Assembly (NCBI GenBank): GCA_012974295.1
Contig: JAAXQM010000002.1
Coordinates: 1-19,787 of the forward strand
DNA: 19,787 nt
Source of the DNA: Dehalococcoidales bacterium
GTDB lineage: Bacteria; Chloroflexota; Dehalococcoidia; E44-bin15
Direction of reading: 5' to 3'
Part shown: positions 7,457 through 13,706 of the stretch, piece by piece
How positions within the stretch are numbered: the stretch's first letter is position 1
How the letters are laid out: each line of letters opens with the position of its first letter
Position numbers and translations under genes: made by a program
Notes under the pieces: generated by a model
The model's database searches: none
Told to the model about the DNA's origin: nothing
What the model saw: only the letters and a program-made list of their open reading frames with translations

Positions 7457-7511
7457 ATTAGCCATATGAGCACTAACATTATCATTAAACAATAAAAGGA
7501 GTTTTATACTA

Positions 7512-8090
7512 GTGACCAAGATTATAGATGCGAGAATTTTATCCTGTCCGCGGCCTGTGGTACTCACTAAAAATGCTTTGGAAGAAGTGGATGAGGTGGT
7601 CACGATCGTTGATAATGAAGCGGCGCGAGACAATGTATCCAGGCTGGGAAAGAGTCAGGGCTGTAAAGTAACCGTTGAACAAAAGGATGATGGTATCTAC
7701 CTAACGCTGAAGACAGCAGGTGCTGGGCCGGCCAAACAGCAGTGCACGGTTACTACCGGAATAGTGCTATTTATCGCCTCCGACGTTTTGGGAAGAGATG
7801 ATCAGCAGCTAGGAAGTTACCTCATGCAAAGCTTCCTTGACACACTGGGTGGTCTTACATTAAGACCGGAGACAATAATATTTATTAACAATGGGGCAAA
7901 GCTGGTGACCAAAGACTCTCCGGTGCTGGGGGAGCTGCTCCAACTTGAAGACCTGGGTGTAGAGATCCTAGCCTGCGGAACATGCCTATCACGCTTTGAA
8001 TTATCAGAAAAAGTGGCGGTAGGCAAGGTATCTAATATGTACAACATAGCAGATACCTTACTCAGAGCAGATAAGATCGTTTCTTTGTGA
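7512..8090 (+). CDS. yedF: Selenium metabolism protein YedF (TusA-like plus DsrE-like domains)
   Basis: 192 residues, GTG start with AAAAGGAG ribosome site at 7495-7502. The N-terminal TusA/SirA-like domain has the CPxP motif (ILSCPRPVV, Cys12), the persulfide- or selenosulfide-carrying cysteine of the family, then VDNEAARDNVSRLGKSQGCKV. The C-terminal DsrE-like half ends with the family signature ACGTCLSRFEL (CGTC at 155-158) and GKVSNMYNIADTLLRADKIV. Proteins with this two-domain layout are found with selD and selA/selB and are thought to handle selenium delivery; the exact reaction is not settled. Position directly before selD fits that role. It follows the terminator at 7419-7456 and is separated from selD by 175 bases. 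Confidence 0.9.
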   Translation: MTKIIDARILSCPRPVVLTKNALEEVDEVVTIVDNEAARDNVSRLGKSQGCKVTVEQKDDGIYLTLKTAGAGPAKQQCTVTTGIVLFIASDVLGRDDQQLGSYLMQSFLDTLGGLTLRPETIIFINNGAKLVTKDSPVLGELLQLEDLGVEILACGTCLSRFELSEKVAVGKVSNMYNIADTLLRADKIVSL

Positions 8091-8265
8091 GTGGTATTAT
8101 CGTTGAGTGAAAAGCTAGAACACCTGGTATTTATGGTGATCTGGGCTTAATGACATAGCAATGCGATGAACTCGGGTTATCTACCCATTGCCGTAGTTGT
8201 ATGGCCCCAAACAAGGTGCTATTATGGGTGCACATTATTCACACTCTCAATGAAAGGAGACAGGA
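8091..8265 (+). other. Spacer between yedF and selD with a possible folded element
   Basis: 175 bases with no supportable gene. TTGAGTGAAAAG at 8102 could start a 15-residue peptide, but it lacks a ribosome site. A folded segment is possible around 8159-8192: GCAAT pairs with ATTGC, and inside it GGGT pairs with ACCC. Such a long spacer inside an otherwise tight operon suggests post-transcriptional control or an unseen small RNA, but nothing specific can be assigned. Confidence 0.35.
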
Positions 8266-9318
8266 ATGGACGACACAGTGAGGCCAAGGCTCACTGAGAC
8301 CGTTAGTGGTGCGGGTTGAGCTTCTAAGATAGGTCCGTCGGACCTAAACAAAGCCCTGTGCGGCCTACCCCTGGTCGATGATCCAAACTTGCTTGTAGGC
8401 CTGGAGAGTGGTGATGATGCCGGGGTCTATAAGATAAGTGATGATTTAGCCATTATTCAAACTATTGACTTCATCACTCCTATTGTCGATGACCCCTACA
8501 TCTTCGGGCAAATCGCTGCTGCTAATTCCCTAAGCGATGTATACACCATGGGCGGCAAACCCATCACTGCGATGAATGTAGTGTGCTTCCCCACTAAGAC
8601 CCTGGATATATCGGTGCTCGGCGAAATCCTTCGGGGTGGACTGGATAAGCTGAAGGAGGCCGGGGCCGCTCTCGTGGGAGGGCATAGTATAGAGGATCCC
8701 GAGCTAAAATATGGGCTCTCGGTCACCGGCGTGATCCATCCAGCGAATTTGATTACCAAAGAGGGAGCCCAGATAGGGGATAAGCTGATCATCACTAAGC
8801 CTTTAGGCACCGGAATCGTGAGCACCGCCCTTAAGGGTGGCATGGCTGGTGAGGAAGCTGTGACCCACATAACTGCCTCGATGACTACTTTGAATAAGAG
8901 AGCATCGGAGCTAATGTTAGAAGCGGGGGCTCACGCTTGCACTGATATAACCGGCTTTGGTTTGTTGGGGCATGCCTGTGGCATGATTGAGAATAGCATG
9001 GTGGGCATGGAAATCAATATAGCTGCTATCCCGATATTCCCGGAGGTGAGGGGTTTCGCCGAGATGGGGCTTATTCCGGGGGGCACGCACCGCAACAAGG
9101 AGTTTCGCTTATCTATGATAGAGCACGCTGGTGTAATAGGTGATGATATATGGAACATCCTCTTTGACCCCCAAACTTCGGGAGGATTGCTTATCTCCAT
9201 CGCAAGTGCGGATGCTGACACGCTCCTTGAGAACCTGCATCGGCATGGCATAGAGGATGCCGCTATTATCGGAGAATTAATCGAGGAATCGATGGGAAGA
9301 ATCACCGTCAGGGAGTGA
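8266..9318 (+). CDS. selD: Selenophosphate synthetase SelD, selenocysteine-containing (Sec18 encoded by UGA)
   Basis: 350 residues when the TGA at 8317-8319 is read as Sec; E. coli SelD has 347. SelD makes selenophosphate from selenide and ATP, the selenium donor for SelA. The ATG at 8266 has a good ribosome site (AAAGGAGA, 8254-8260). The N-terminus reads SGAG-U-ASKIGPSDL, aligning Sec18 and Lys21 with catalytic Cys17 and Lys20 of E. coli. Next come SGDDAGV (Asp51, ATP/metal), AANSLSDVYTMGGKP, GGHSIEDPELKYG, TDITGFGLLGH and LFDPQTSGGLL. A hairpin just after the UGA fits a bacterial SECIS. A standard gene caller starts at TTG 8389 and loses 41 residues including the catalytic site. The 3' end lies 3 bases before selB, so the two are probably coupled. 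Confidence 0.95.
8317..8345 (+). promoter_or_regulatory. SECIS element of selD
   Basis: UGA at 8317-8319, 11 bases, then AGGTCC (8331-8336), loop GTC (8337-8339), GGACCT (8340-8345): a perfect 6-bp stem. The first loop base is G, 17 bases after the UGA. Position and loop fit the bacterial SECIS recognised by SelB, and the hairpin lies within the coding sequence, as expected in bacteria. Confidence 0.85.
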
Positions 9319-9321
9319 AGC

Positions 9322-11172
9322 ATGTCCTTTGTTTTAGGGACCGCAGGTCATGTCGACCACGGGAAATCGGTTCTGGTTAAGGCGCTCACCGGGATCGATC
9401 CAGATCGGCTACAGGAGGAGAAAGAGCGAGGTCTGACCATCGACCTGGGCTTTGCCTGGTTAGACCTTCCCAGCGGTCGATCCGTCGGTATTGTAGACGT
9501 GCCCGGACATGAACATTTCATCAAGAATATGCTGGCCGGCGCTGGAGGTATCGACGTCGCCTTGTTGGTAATCGCCGCCGATGAAGGGGTCATGCCTCAA
9601 ACAAAAGAGCACCTCGCCATACTCGACCTTCTTCAAATAGACAAGGGCATTGCAGTTATAACTAAGAAGGATATCGTAGATGAGGAGTTGTTGGAGTTGG
9701 TTACATTGGAGGTGAGTGAGGTGCTGGCAGGCACAACGTTGGCCGAAGCACCCACGGTCGCTATCTCTGCCTTAACCGGTGAAGGACTACCCGAGCTAGT
9801 TTCCACTATTGACATGATTTTAGATTCGGCTATACCGAAGAAGGATATCGGGAGACCAAGGCTTCATATAGACCGTGTATTTACCATGTCCGGTTTTGGC
9901 ACCGTGGTTACCGGAACGCTGGCAGATGGATCCTTATCTAAGGGGCAAGAGATCGCAATACTGCCTCGCGGTCTAACAGCACGCATACGCGGTCTGCAAT
10001 CGCACAAACAAAAGATCGATACCGCATTACCAGGCAACCGCGTAGCAGTAAACCTGTCTGGCGTAGCTACCAGTCAGCTAACGCGTGGTGATGTAGTGAC
10101 TACTCCGGGTTGGCTTACGCCAACCAGAGCGTTCGACGTTAAGCTGCGCCTGCTTCCTTCTGTACCCCACCCTCTACCCCATAACGCCAATGTCACATTT
10201 CATCATGGAGCCACCGAGGTACTGGGGAAGGTCCGCCTGCTTGATAGGGATAAGCTTGAGCCCGGAGAAACAACATGGGCTCAGCTTCTGCTTACTCAGC
10301 CAATTGCTGCAATTAAAGATGACCGATTTATCATTCGCTCCCCTCAGGATACACTCGGTGGCGGACAAATCGTTGGCACCCGGGCAAAGAGACACCGCCG
10401 CTTTCGCCCTGATGTCATTGAAGGACTAGTAGCCAGAGAGTCGGGCACCGCTGAACACATAATCCTGGCAGTTATACAAGAAGAAGAGCCCGTTGAGTTG
10501 GAGAAGTTAATCGCCCTATGCAACCTGCCGCGCGGGGAAGCAGAAGCGGCTATAAAAATGCTATCAAACCAGAAGAAGGTTGTTATATTGGGTGAGATGG
10601 AATTGTTATTCTCCGCCCAGGGGTGGGAAAAGCTGGAAAAGCAATCGAGGCTAGCTGTGCAGAAATATCACCAGCAATTCCCTCTTCGCCACGGTCCATC
10701 TAAGGAGGAACTCCGGGGTAAGCTTAAGACTCCCACTAAGTTATTTCCCTACGTTCTAGAGCAGCTCATACGGAATGGTGCCCTAATTGATGCAGGACCG
10801 ATGGTACGCTTACCCGAACATACGCCACAACCTACCACGAAACAGCAAGCGGAGGCTGAGGCTTTCCTGGGTAGGTTGGCACACAATCCCTATTTGCCAT
10901 CCCTTGATCCCATACCTGAGCCAGACCTGCTTAATCTACTGATAGAGCAGCATAGTGTGGTGAAGGTAAGCGATGATGTGATCTTCCTTACCTCTACTTA
11001 CGATAGGATGATAGAAGAAATAATCACTCACATAAAATCCCATGGCAAGGTAACCGTAGCTGAGGTCCGCGACCTGTTCCATACCAGCCGTAAATATGCC
11101 CTGGCCCTTATGGAATACCTCGACGCTAAAAAAATAACCCGCCGAATAGGCGATGAGAGGGTATTAAGATAG
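9322..11172 (+). CDS. selB: Selenocysteine-specific translation elongation factor SelB
   Basis: 616 residues against 614 in E. coli. SelB is the EF-Tu-like GTPase that binds Sec-tRNA(Sec) and the SECIS hairpin in mRNA and delivers Sec to UGA at the ribosome. G1 is GTAGHVDHGKS (residues 6-16); the switch I region RGLTIDLGFAWLDLPSG (36-52) is characteristic of SelB rather than EF-Tu; G3 is DVPGH (59-63); G4 is TKKD (114-117), replacing NKxD. EF-Tu-like beta-barrel domains II and III follow (to about residue 380). The remaining 230 residues match the winged-helix mRNA-binding tail, ending with HGKVTVAEVRDLFHTSRKYALALMEYLDAKKITRR. It starts 3 bases after selD. Repeat copy 4 with a terminator-like hairpin lies downstream. 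Confidence 0.97.
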   Translation: MSFVLGTAGHVDHGKSVLVKALTGIDPDRLQEEKERGLTIDLGFAWLDLPSGRSVGIVDVPGHEHFIKNMLAGAGGIDVALLVIAADEGVMPQTKEHLAILDLLQIDKGIAVITKKDIVDEELLELVTLEVSEVLAGTTLAEAPTVAISALTGEGLPELVSTIDMILDSAIPKKDIGRPRLHIDRVFTMSGFGTVVTGTLADGSLSKGQEIAILPRGLTARIRGLQSHKQKIDTALPGNRVAVNLSGVATSQLTRGDVVTTPGWLTPTRAFDVKLRLLPSVPHPLPHNANVTFHHGATEVLGKVRLLDRDKLEPGETTWAQLLLTQPIAAIKDDRFIIRSPQDTLGGGQIVGTRAKRHRRFRPDVIEGLVARESGTAEHIILAVIQEEEPVELEKLIALCNLPRGEAEAAIKMLSNQKKVVILGEMELLFSAQGWEKLEKQSRLAVQKYHQQFPLRHGPSKEELRGKLKTPTKLFPYVLEQLIRNGALIDAGPMVRLPEHTPQPTTKQQAEAEAFLGRLAHNPYLPSLDPIPEPDLLNLLIEQHSVVKVSDDVIFLTSTYDRMIEEIITHIKSHGKVTVAEVRDLFHTSRKYALALMEYLDAKKITRRIGDERVLR

Positions 11173-11188
11173 GTAATCGCGAGAGCTC

Positions 11189-11203
11189 GGGATTAGGAAT
11201 CCC
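11189..11203 (+). other. Small hairpin just after selB
   Basis: GGGATT (11189-11194), loop AGG, AATCCC (11198-11203): perfect 6-bp stem 16 bases past the selB stop. The following bases are AT-rich but not a T-run, so it is at best a weak terminator. Confidence 0.4.
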
Positions 11204-11249
11204 TGATAATTTATCTAATATCTTCACTTGTCGTAGGTGAGTTATTGTA

Positions 11250-11347
11250 CATCAACTTATCTTGGGGGACTTTTGAAGCTGGGGGGCACCCCCAGACCCC
11301 CGGCAGGAAGTATCCTGCACCGCTTTTTCGGCGGTCTCTTTAACTGC
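11250..11347 (+). repeat. Dispersed hairpin-rich intergenic repeat, copy 4 (5' part shortened)
   Basis: It keeps CATCAAC, loses the first C-rich block, and then follows copy 2 closely: CTTGGGGGACTTTTGAAG, the hairpin CTGGGGGGCACCCCCAG, the GCAGGA-AGTA-TCCTGC hairpin, CGCTTTTTCGGCGGTCTCTTTAACTGC. The second hairpin plus CTTTTTC sits downstream of selB in the right direction to act as its terminator. It separates convergent selB and the gene at 11412-11909. Confidence 0.85.
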
Positions 11348-11411
11348 GTTTCCGTATCTAAACAAATATTCATCACTATTGCCGCGTTCTTCTCAGTACT
11401 CAATTGCGTTC

Positions 11412-11909
11412 CTACCCAATTAATTCCCATCTTCCCTCGTGATTTCGGACAACGTCGTATCCAGATTCATCCCTCAATAGGAATAAACTGCCATCTGGCA
11501 ACCTTATCAGCAGGGGCTTTGGCTTAATAAATTCATGCTTGCGTCGATCGGAACCACTCATATAAACGAGCTCATCGAGCCTACCGAATACCTGGAATTC
11601 CTCACCTATTGAACCCAGTAGCTGGAGGTCTTTGCCCGCCAGTATTGCCTTCCCCTCTAATGCACCCTCACGCGGCCCTGTAGCTGAAGCTGAAGTGTCC
11701 AACTTTTTACCTACCCAACTTCTATCATCATCCATATTTATTCCAAGTGAATATTTTAACTTAATATTATTCTCGACGACGACCGAAGCGATTACTTTAG
11801 CTATTAGCTCTATTTGATACTTATTAAAACGCGCGACATGACCAGGACGCACGTTTAATTCCTCCTTCACTCTCGACTCAATTTCTGCTTCATCCATACC
11901 AAACGGCAT
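11412..11909 (-). CDS. Uncharacterised 165-residue protein
   Basis: I do not recognise a family. ATG 11909 is chosen because a strong ribosome site (GAGGAGGTAG) precedes it by 6 bases; the frame is open 11 codons further up, but without one. The protein has no membrane segment and no cysteines. An N-terminal charged helical part (DEAEIESRVKEELNVRPGHVARFNK) is followed by a helix rich in Ile/Val (YQIELIAKVIASVVVENNI), a Gly/Ser-rich stretch, and a beta-rich C-terminal half with short turns (RLPDGSLFLLRDESGYDVV) ending in RWELIG. It looks like a soluble cytoplasmic protein. It converges with selB. Confidence 0.7.
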   Translation of the reverse strand: MPFGMDEAEIESRVKEELNVRPGHVARFNKYQIELIAKVIASVVVENNIKLKYSLGINMDDDRSWVGKKLDTSASATGPREGALEGKAILAGKDLQLLGSIGEEFQVFGRLDELVYMSGSDRRKHEFIKPKPLLIRLPDGSLFLLRDESGYDVVRNHEGRWELIG

Positions 11910-12092
11910 GATTCTACCTCCTCTGTTACTTGTATGTATCAATTGACTAGTTCGCGAACGATAAAATGGGCACTAACAGATTTTTCGACGACTACGTGGT
12001 AAAGGTAATTCTGAGCCATTATACTACCCTTATGTCATTTGTAAAACCTACGGAATATTCACAAGATTGTTTTGGCAACACGAAATAAACAG

Positions 12093-12121
12093 TTGACAAA
12101 TCGTCTTAAGCGCAGTAGAGT
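12093..12121 (+). promoter_or_regulatory. Possible promoter of the zinc-ribbon gene
   Basis: TTGACA (12093-12098), 17-base spacer, TAGAGT (12116-12121): -35 perfect, -10 four of six. Predicted start near 12128 gives a leader of about 138 bases before the ATG at 12266. It is AT-rich and I see no clear fold in it. Confidence 0.45.
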
Positions 12122-12265
12122 TGTGCCGACAAATCTTTTATTATTCCTCTTGTTGCTTTATGTCGGAAAATGGATATATAATCGATTTGATATAGATAAA
12201 TTGATGACTTGTTTGAGGCAACGCAAAGTTCCAGCAAAATATCCTTTTATTGGAGGGAGCAAATC

Positions 12266-12604
12266 ATGAAATGTTGGTCTTGCGATAATGAAATATCAGA
12301 AGATGCTAAATTTTGCCCCTTTTGCGGACAATCAGTCAAGGGGGTGCATTGGGAATATATGCTTGTAAAAGATGTTAACATAATCAGTCTTGAGACAATC
12401 CTAGCCCGAGAAAGCATGGAAGGATGGGAAGTGTATCGCATTGTACCTCACACTATTACCGCTACCTCCACTCAAACTGAAAGAACAGAAAGAGACGTGA
12501 GGGATAGAAGAGAGGAAAAAGACAAAACTATTGTTTCAACCGAATTCAACTATGAAACGTTTCACCTACTTTTAAAGCGCTTGCGCGTACAAAGAGACTC
12601 CTAA
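12266..12604 (+). CDS. Zinc-ribbon protein with DUF4177-like domain
   Basis: 112 residues. ATG 12266 is preceded by GGAGGGAG; the frame is open 19 codons further up, but those residues do not look like protein and the zinc ribbon starts right at this Met. Residues 3-20 form a classic zinc ribbon, CX2C...CX2C (Cys3, Cys6, Cys17, Cys20: KCWSCDNEI and FCPFCGQ). Residues 28-60 (WEYMLVKDV...LETILARESMEGWEVYRIVP) resemble the small DUF4177 fold with its GWE signature. A charged linker (TQTERTERDVRDRREEKDK) and a C-terminal helix with LLLKRLR follow. Function unknown; zinc-ribbon-plus-DUF4177 proteins are usually small and stand-alone. Base composition is lower in GC than the neighbours, which hints at a different history. 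Confidence 0.8.
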   Translation: MKCWSCDNEISEDAKFCPFCGQSVKGVHWEYMLVKDVNIISLETILARESMEGWEVYRIVPHTITATSTQTERTERDVRDRREEKDKTIVSTEFNYETFHLLLKRLRVQRDS

Positions 12605-12935
12605 GACATTGGATTCAGAAACCTTCGTTGCAGAAGAAGGAAAACTATCAAACGCAGATAGGGTATTAAGGAACGATTTCAAGCTTCTAAGGATGGGATG
12701 TTAAACTATGGCGATGCAAACTGAGAATCTGGCAATTTTGAATGAATCTTCGGATTGAGCACTTATACTGTGTTTTAGCCTTCCTCCAAGAACTGTTCTG
12801 CCTCTACTCTACCAAACCAACACCTCATTGCACCTAGCCAAGCTACTTACGTCCCTTGCTTGACGGCATTCAAGAAACAATGTAAGATAATCCAACTGTC
12901 GATTTTAGGTTTCTATCTGTTAATTTAATCGGAAC
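12605..12935. other. Gene-free gap between the zinc-ribbon gene and tRNA-Leu
   Basis: About 330 bases, AT-rich. No frame with a ribosome site and plausible length is present; the longest ATG frame near 12708 stops after 16 codons. The right end holds the probable tRNA promoter (12860-12888). Confidence 0.5.
12860..12888 (+). promoter_or_regulatory. Possible promoter of tRNA-Leu and the downstream membrane protein
   Basis: TTGACG (12860-12865), 17-base spacer, TAAGAT (12883-12888): -35 five of six, -10 four of six. Predicted start near 12895, about 40 bases before the tRNA. Confidence 0.45.
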
Positions 12936-13017
12936 GGGGAAGTGTCGGAACTGGTAGACGAGCATGACTTAGGATCATGTGCCTTCGGGCGTAGGAGTTC
13001 GAATCTCCTCTTCCCCA
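12936..13017 (+). tRNA. tRNA-Leu (anticodon UAG)
   Basis: 82 bases. Acceptor stem GGGGAAG (12936-12942) pairs with CTTCCCC (13010-13016), discriminator A at 13017, no encoded CCA. The D-arm has CTGGTAGACG. The anticodon stem CATGA/TCATG carries loop CTTAGGA with anticodon TAG. The long variable arm (GCCTTCGGGC) is typical of class II tRNAs, and the T-arm is AGGAG-TTCGAAT-CTCCT. UAG reads CUA and related Leu codons. The gene is followed within 15 bases by a small ORF, so the tRNA is probably co-transcribed with it. Confidence 0.97.
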
Positions 13018-13031
13018 TAAAAGGAGGCCCT

Positions 13032-13106
13032 ATGCCAAGATGGTTTCAGGTGAGTGACCTGATTTGTATTGTTGCCTCTAGAGAAGATAAAAAGGAGGGG
13101 AAATAA
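13032..13106 (+). CDS. 24-residue small ORF coupled to the downstream membrane protein gene
   Basis: ATG 13032 follows a very strong ribosome site (AAAAGGAGG, 13018-13026) and encodes MPRWFQVSDLICIVASREDK plus KEGK, ending with TAA at 13104-13106. The last A is also the first base of the next gene's ATG (TAATG), a layout typical of translational coupling. The product is unknown: a Trp/Phe-containing start, a short hydrophobic stretch and a charged tail. It may be a leader peptide rather than a functional protein; its charged tail codons double as the ribosome site of the next gene. Confidence 0.45.
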   Translation: MPRWFQVSDLICIVASREDKKEGK

Positions 13107-13504
13107 TGTTAGAATCGATGCTCGGTCCAGATACGATGAAGAAGATAATGGTCTATATGATGGGGTCGGTCTTTATTATGCTAGCGTTCGTCGGCATGGT
13201 CATGATAGTTTACACCTCGATCGTTCCGACCTTTCATGCCCATCTCTGGCCTGCGCTCATCAGCGTAGATTGTGCTGGAGCCTGGTTTATAGCAAAAAGT
13301 AAGGGCCTCAAGATGGGTCTTGCCTGTATCGCCTTTCTTGCGGCGCTGTGGATCCTGCTAAACTCGATTATAGGCTGGGTCGCGCCCCCAGAGGGATCGT
13401 GGATTGCTGACCTATTTTCGTCGCCCAATATTGCGCTCTCAGCAACCGGTGCGCTCCTCATCATTATGGGCTCTCTTGTAGGAATTATGGGAGCCCAGAA
13501 GTAA
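13106..13504 (+). CDS. Uncharacterised membrane protein, about four transmembrane segments
   Basis: 132 residues, ATG 13106 with ribosome site AAAGGAGGGG (13091-13100). Hydrophobic segments at about residues 14-38 (IMVYMMGSVFIMLAFVGMVMIVYT), 46-63, 69-90 (GLACIAFLAALWILLNSIIGW) and 107-128 (IALSATGALLIIMGSLVGIMG). There is no signal peptide and there are no charged loops of note. I do not recognise a family. It lies in a probable unit with tRNA-Leu and the 24-residue ORF, ended by the terminator at 13534-13575. Confidence 0.75.
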   Translation: MLESMLGPDTMKKIMVYMMGSVFIMLAFVGMVMIVYTSIVPTFHAHLWPALISVDCAGAWFIAKSKGLKMGLACIAFLAALWILLNSIIGWVAPPEGSWIADLFSSPNIALSATGALLIIMGSLVGIMGAQK

Positions 13505-13533
13505 CAATATTATACAAACGGCTACTCATTTTT

Positions 13534-13575
13534 AAAAGAAGCTTTCCAGTATTTATGCTGGGGGCTTCTTTTATT
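13534..13575 (+). terminator. Intrinsic terminator after the membrane protein gene
   Basis: AAAAGAAGC (13534-13542) pairs with GCTTCTTTT (13564-13572); inside, CCAG (13546-13549) pairs with CTGG (13558-13561). The T-run is part of the stem's 3' arm, and the A-tract on the 5' side suggests it could act in both directions. Confidence 0.8.
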
Positions 13576-13619
13576 AATGCAAATAGACTTGATAAGGGAG
13601 CACACCTAGATTTTCGTAA

Positions 13620-13644
13620 TTGTATCTCGCTTTCCAAGATACAA
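13620..13644. repeat. Perfect inverted repeat upstream of lepA
   Basis: TTGTATCT (13620-13627) and AGATACAA (13637-13644) form a perfect 8-bp inverted repeat with a 9-base spacer, 63 bases before the lepA start. It could be an operator or a hairpin in the lepA leader. No T-run follows. Confidence 0.5.
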
Positions 13645-13706
13645 CCGTAAGCTGTGTAAATTTGGTAAACTATAGAATGGCACTTGCTGTATGCTAGGGT
13701 ATTAAT

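Noticed and set aside
7331..7460. T-box-like core (GGGTGGTAC) or a tRNA-Sec (loop GACTTCACAC with UCA) in the leader
   Set aside because: The T-box consensus continues with CCGCG, which is missing. The terminator loop cannot be arranged into an anticodon arm with a 7-base loop, and no acceptor, D- or T-arm is present.
7170..7469. 99-codon frame starting TTG 7170 with AAAAGGAG ribosome site
   Set aside because: Codons show the N-Y-R pattern expected of a +1 shadow of the overlapping coding frame, the product is Met-rich without family features, and it runs through the terminator hairpin.
12072..12269. 65-codon TTG frame with a hydrophobic segment (LLLFLLLLYVGKWIY)
   Set aside because: No ribosome site, AT-rich, and it contains the likely promoter of the zinc-ribbon gene; conservation data would be needed to revive it.
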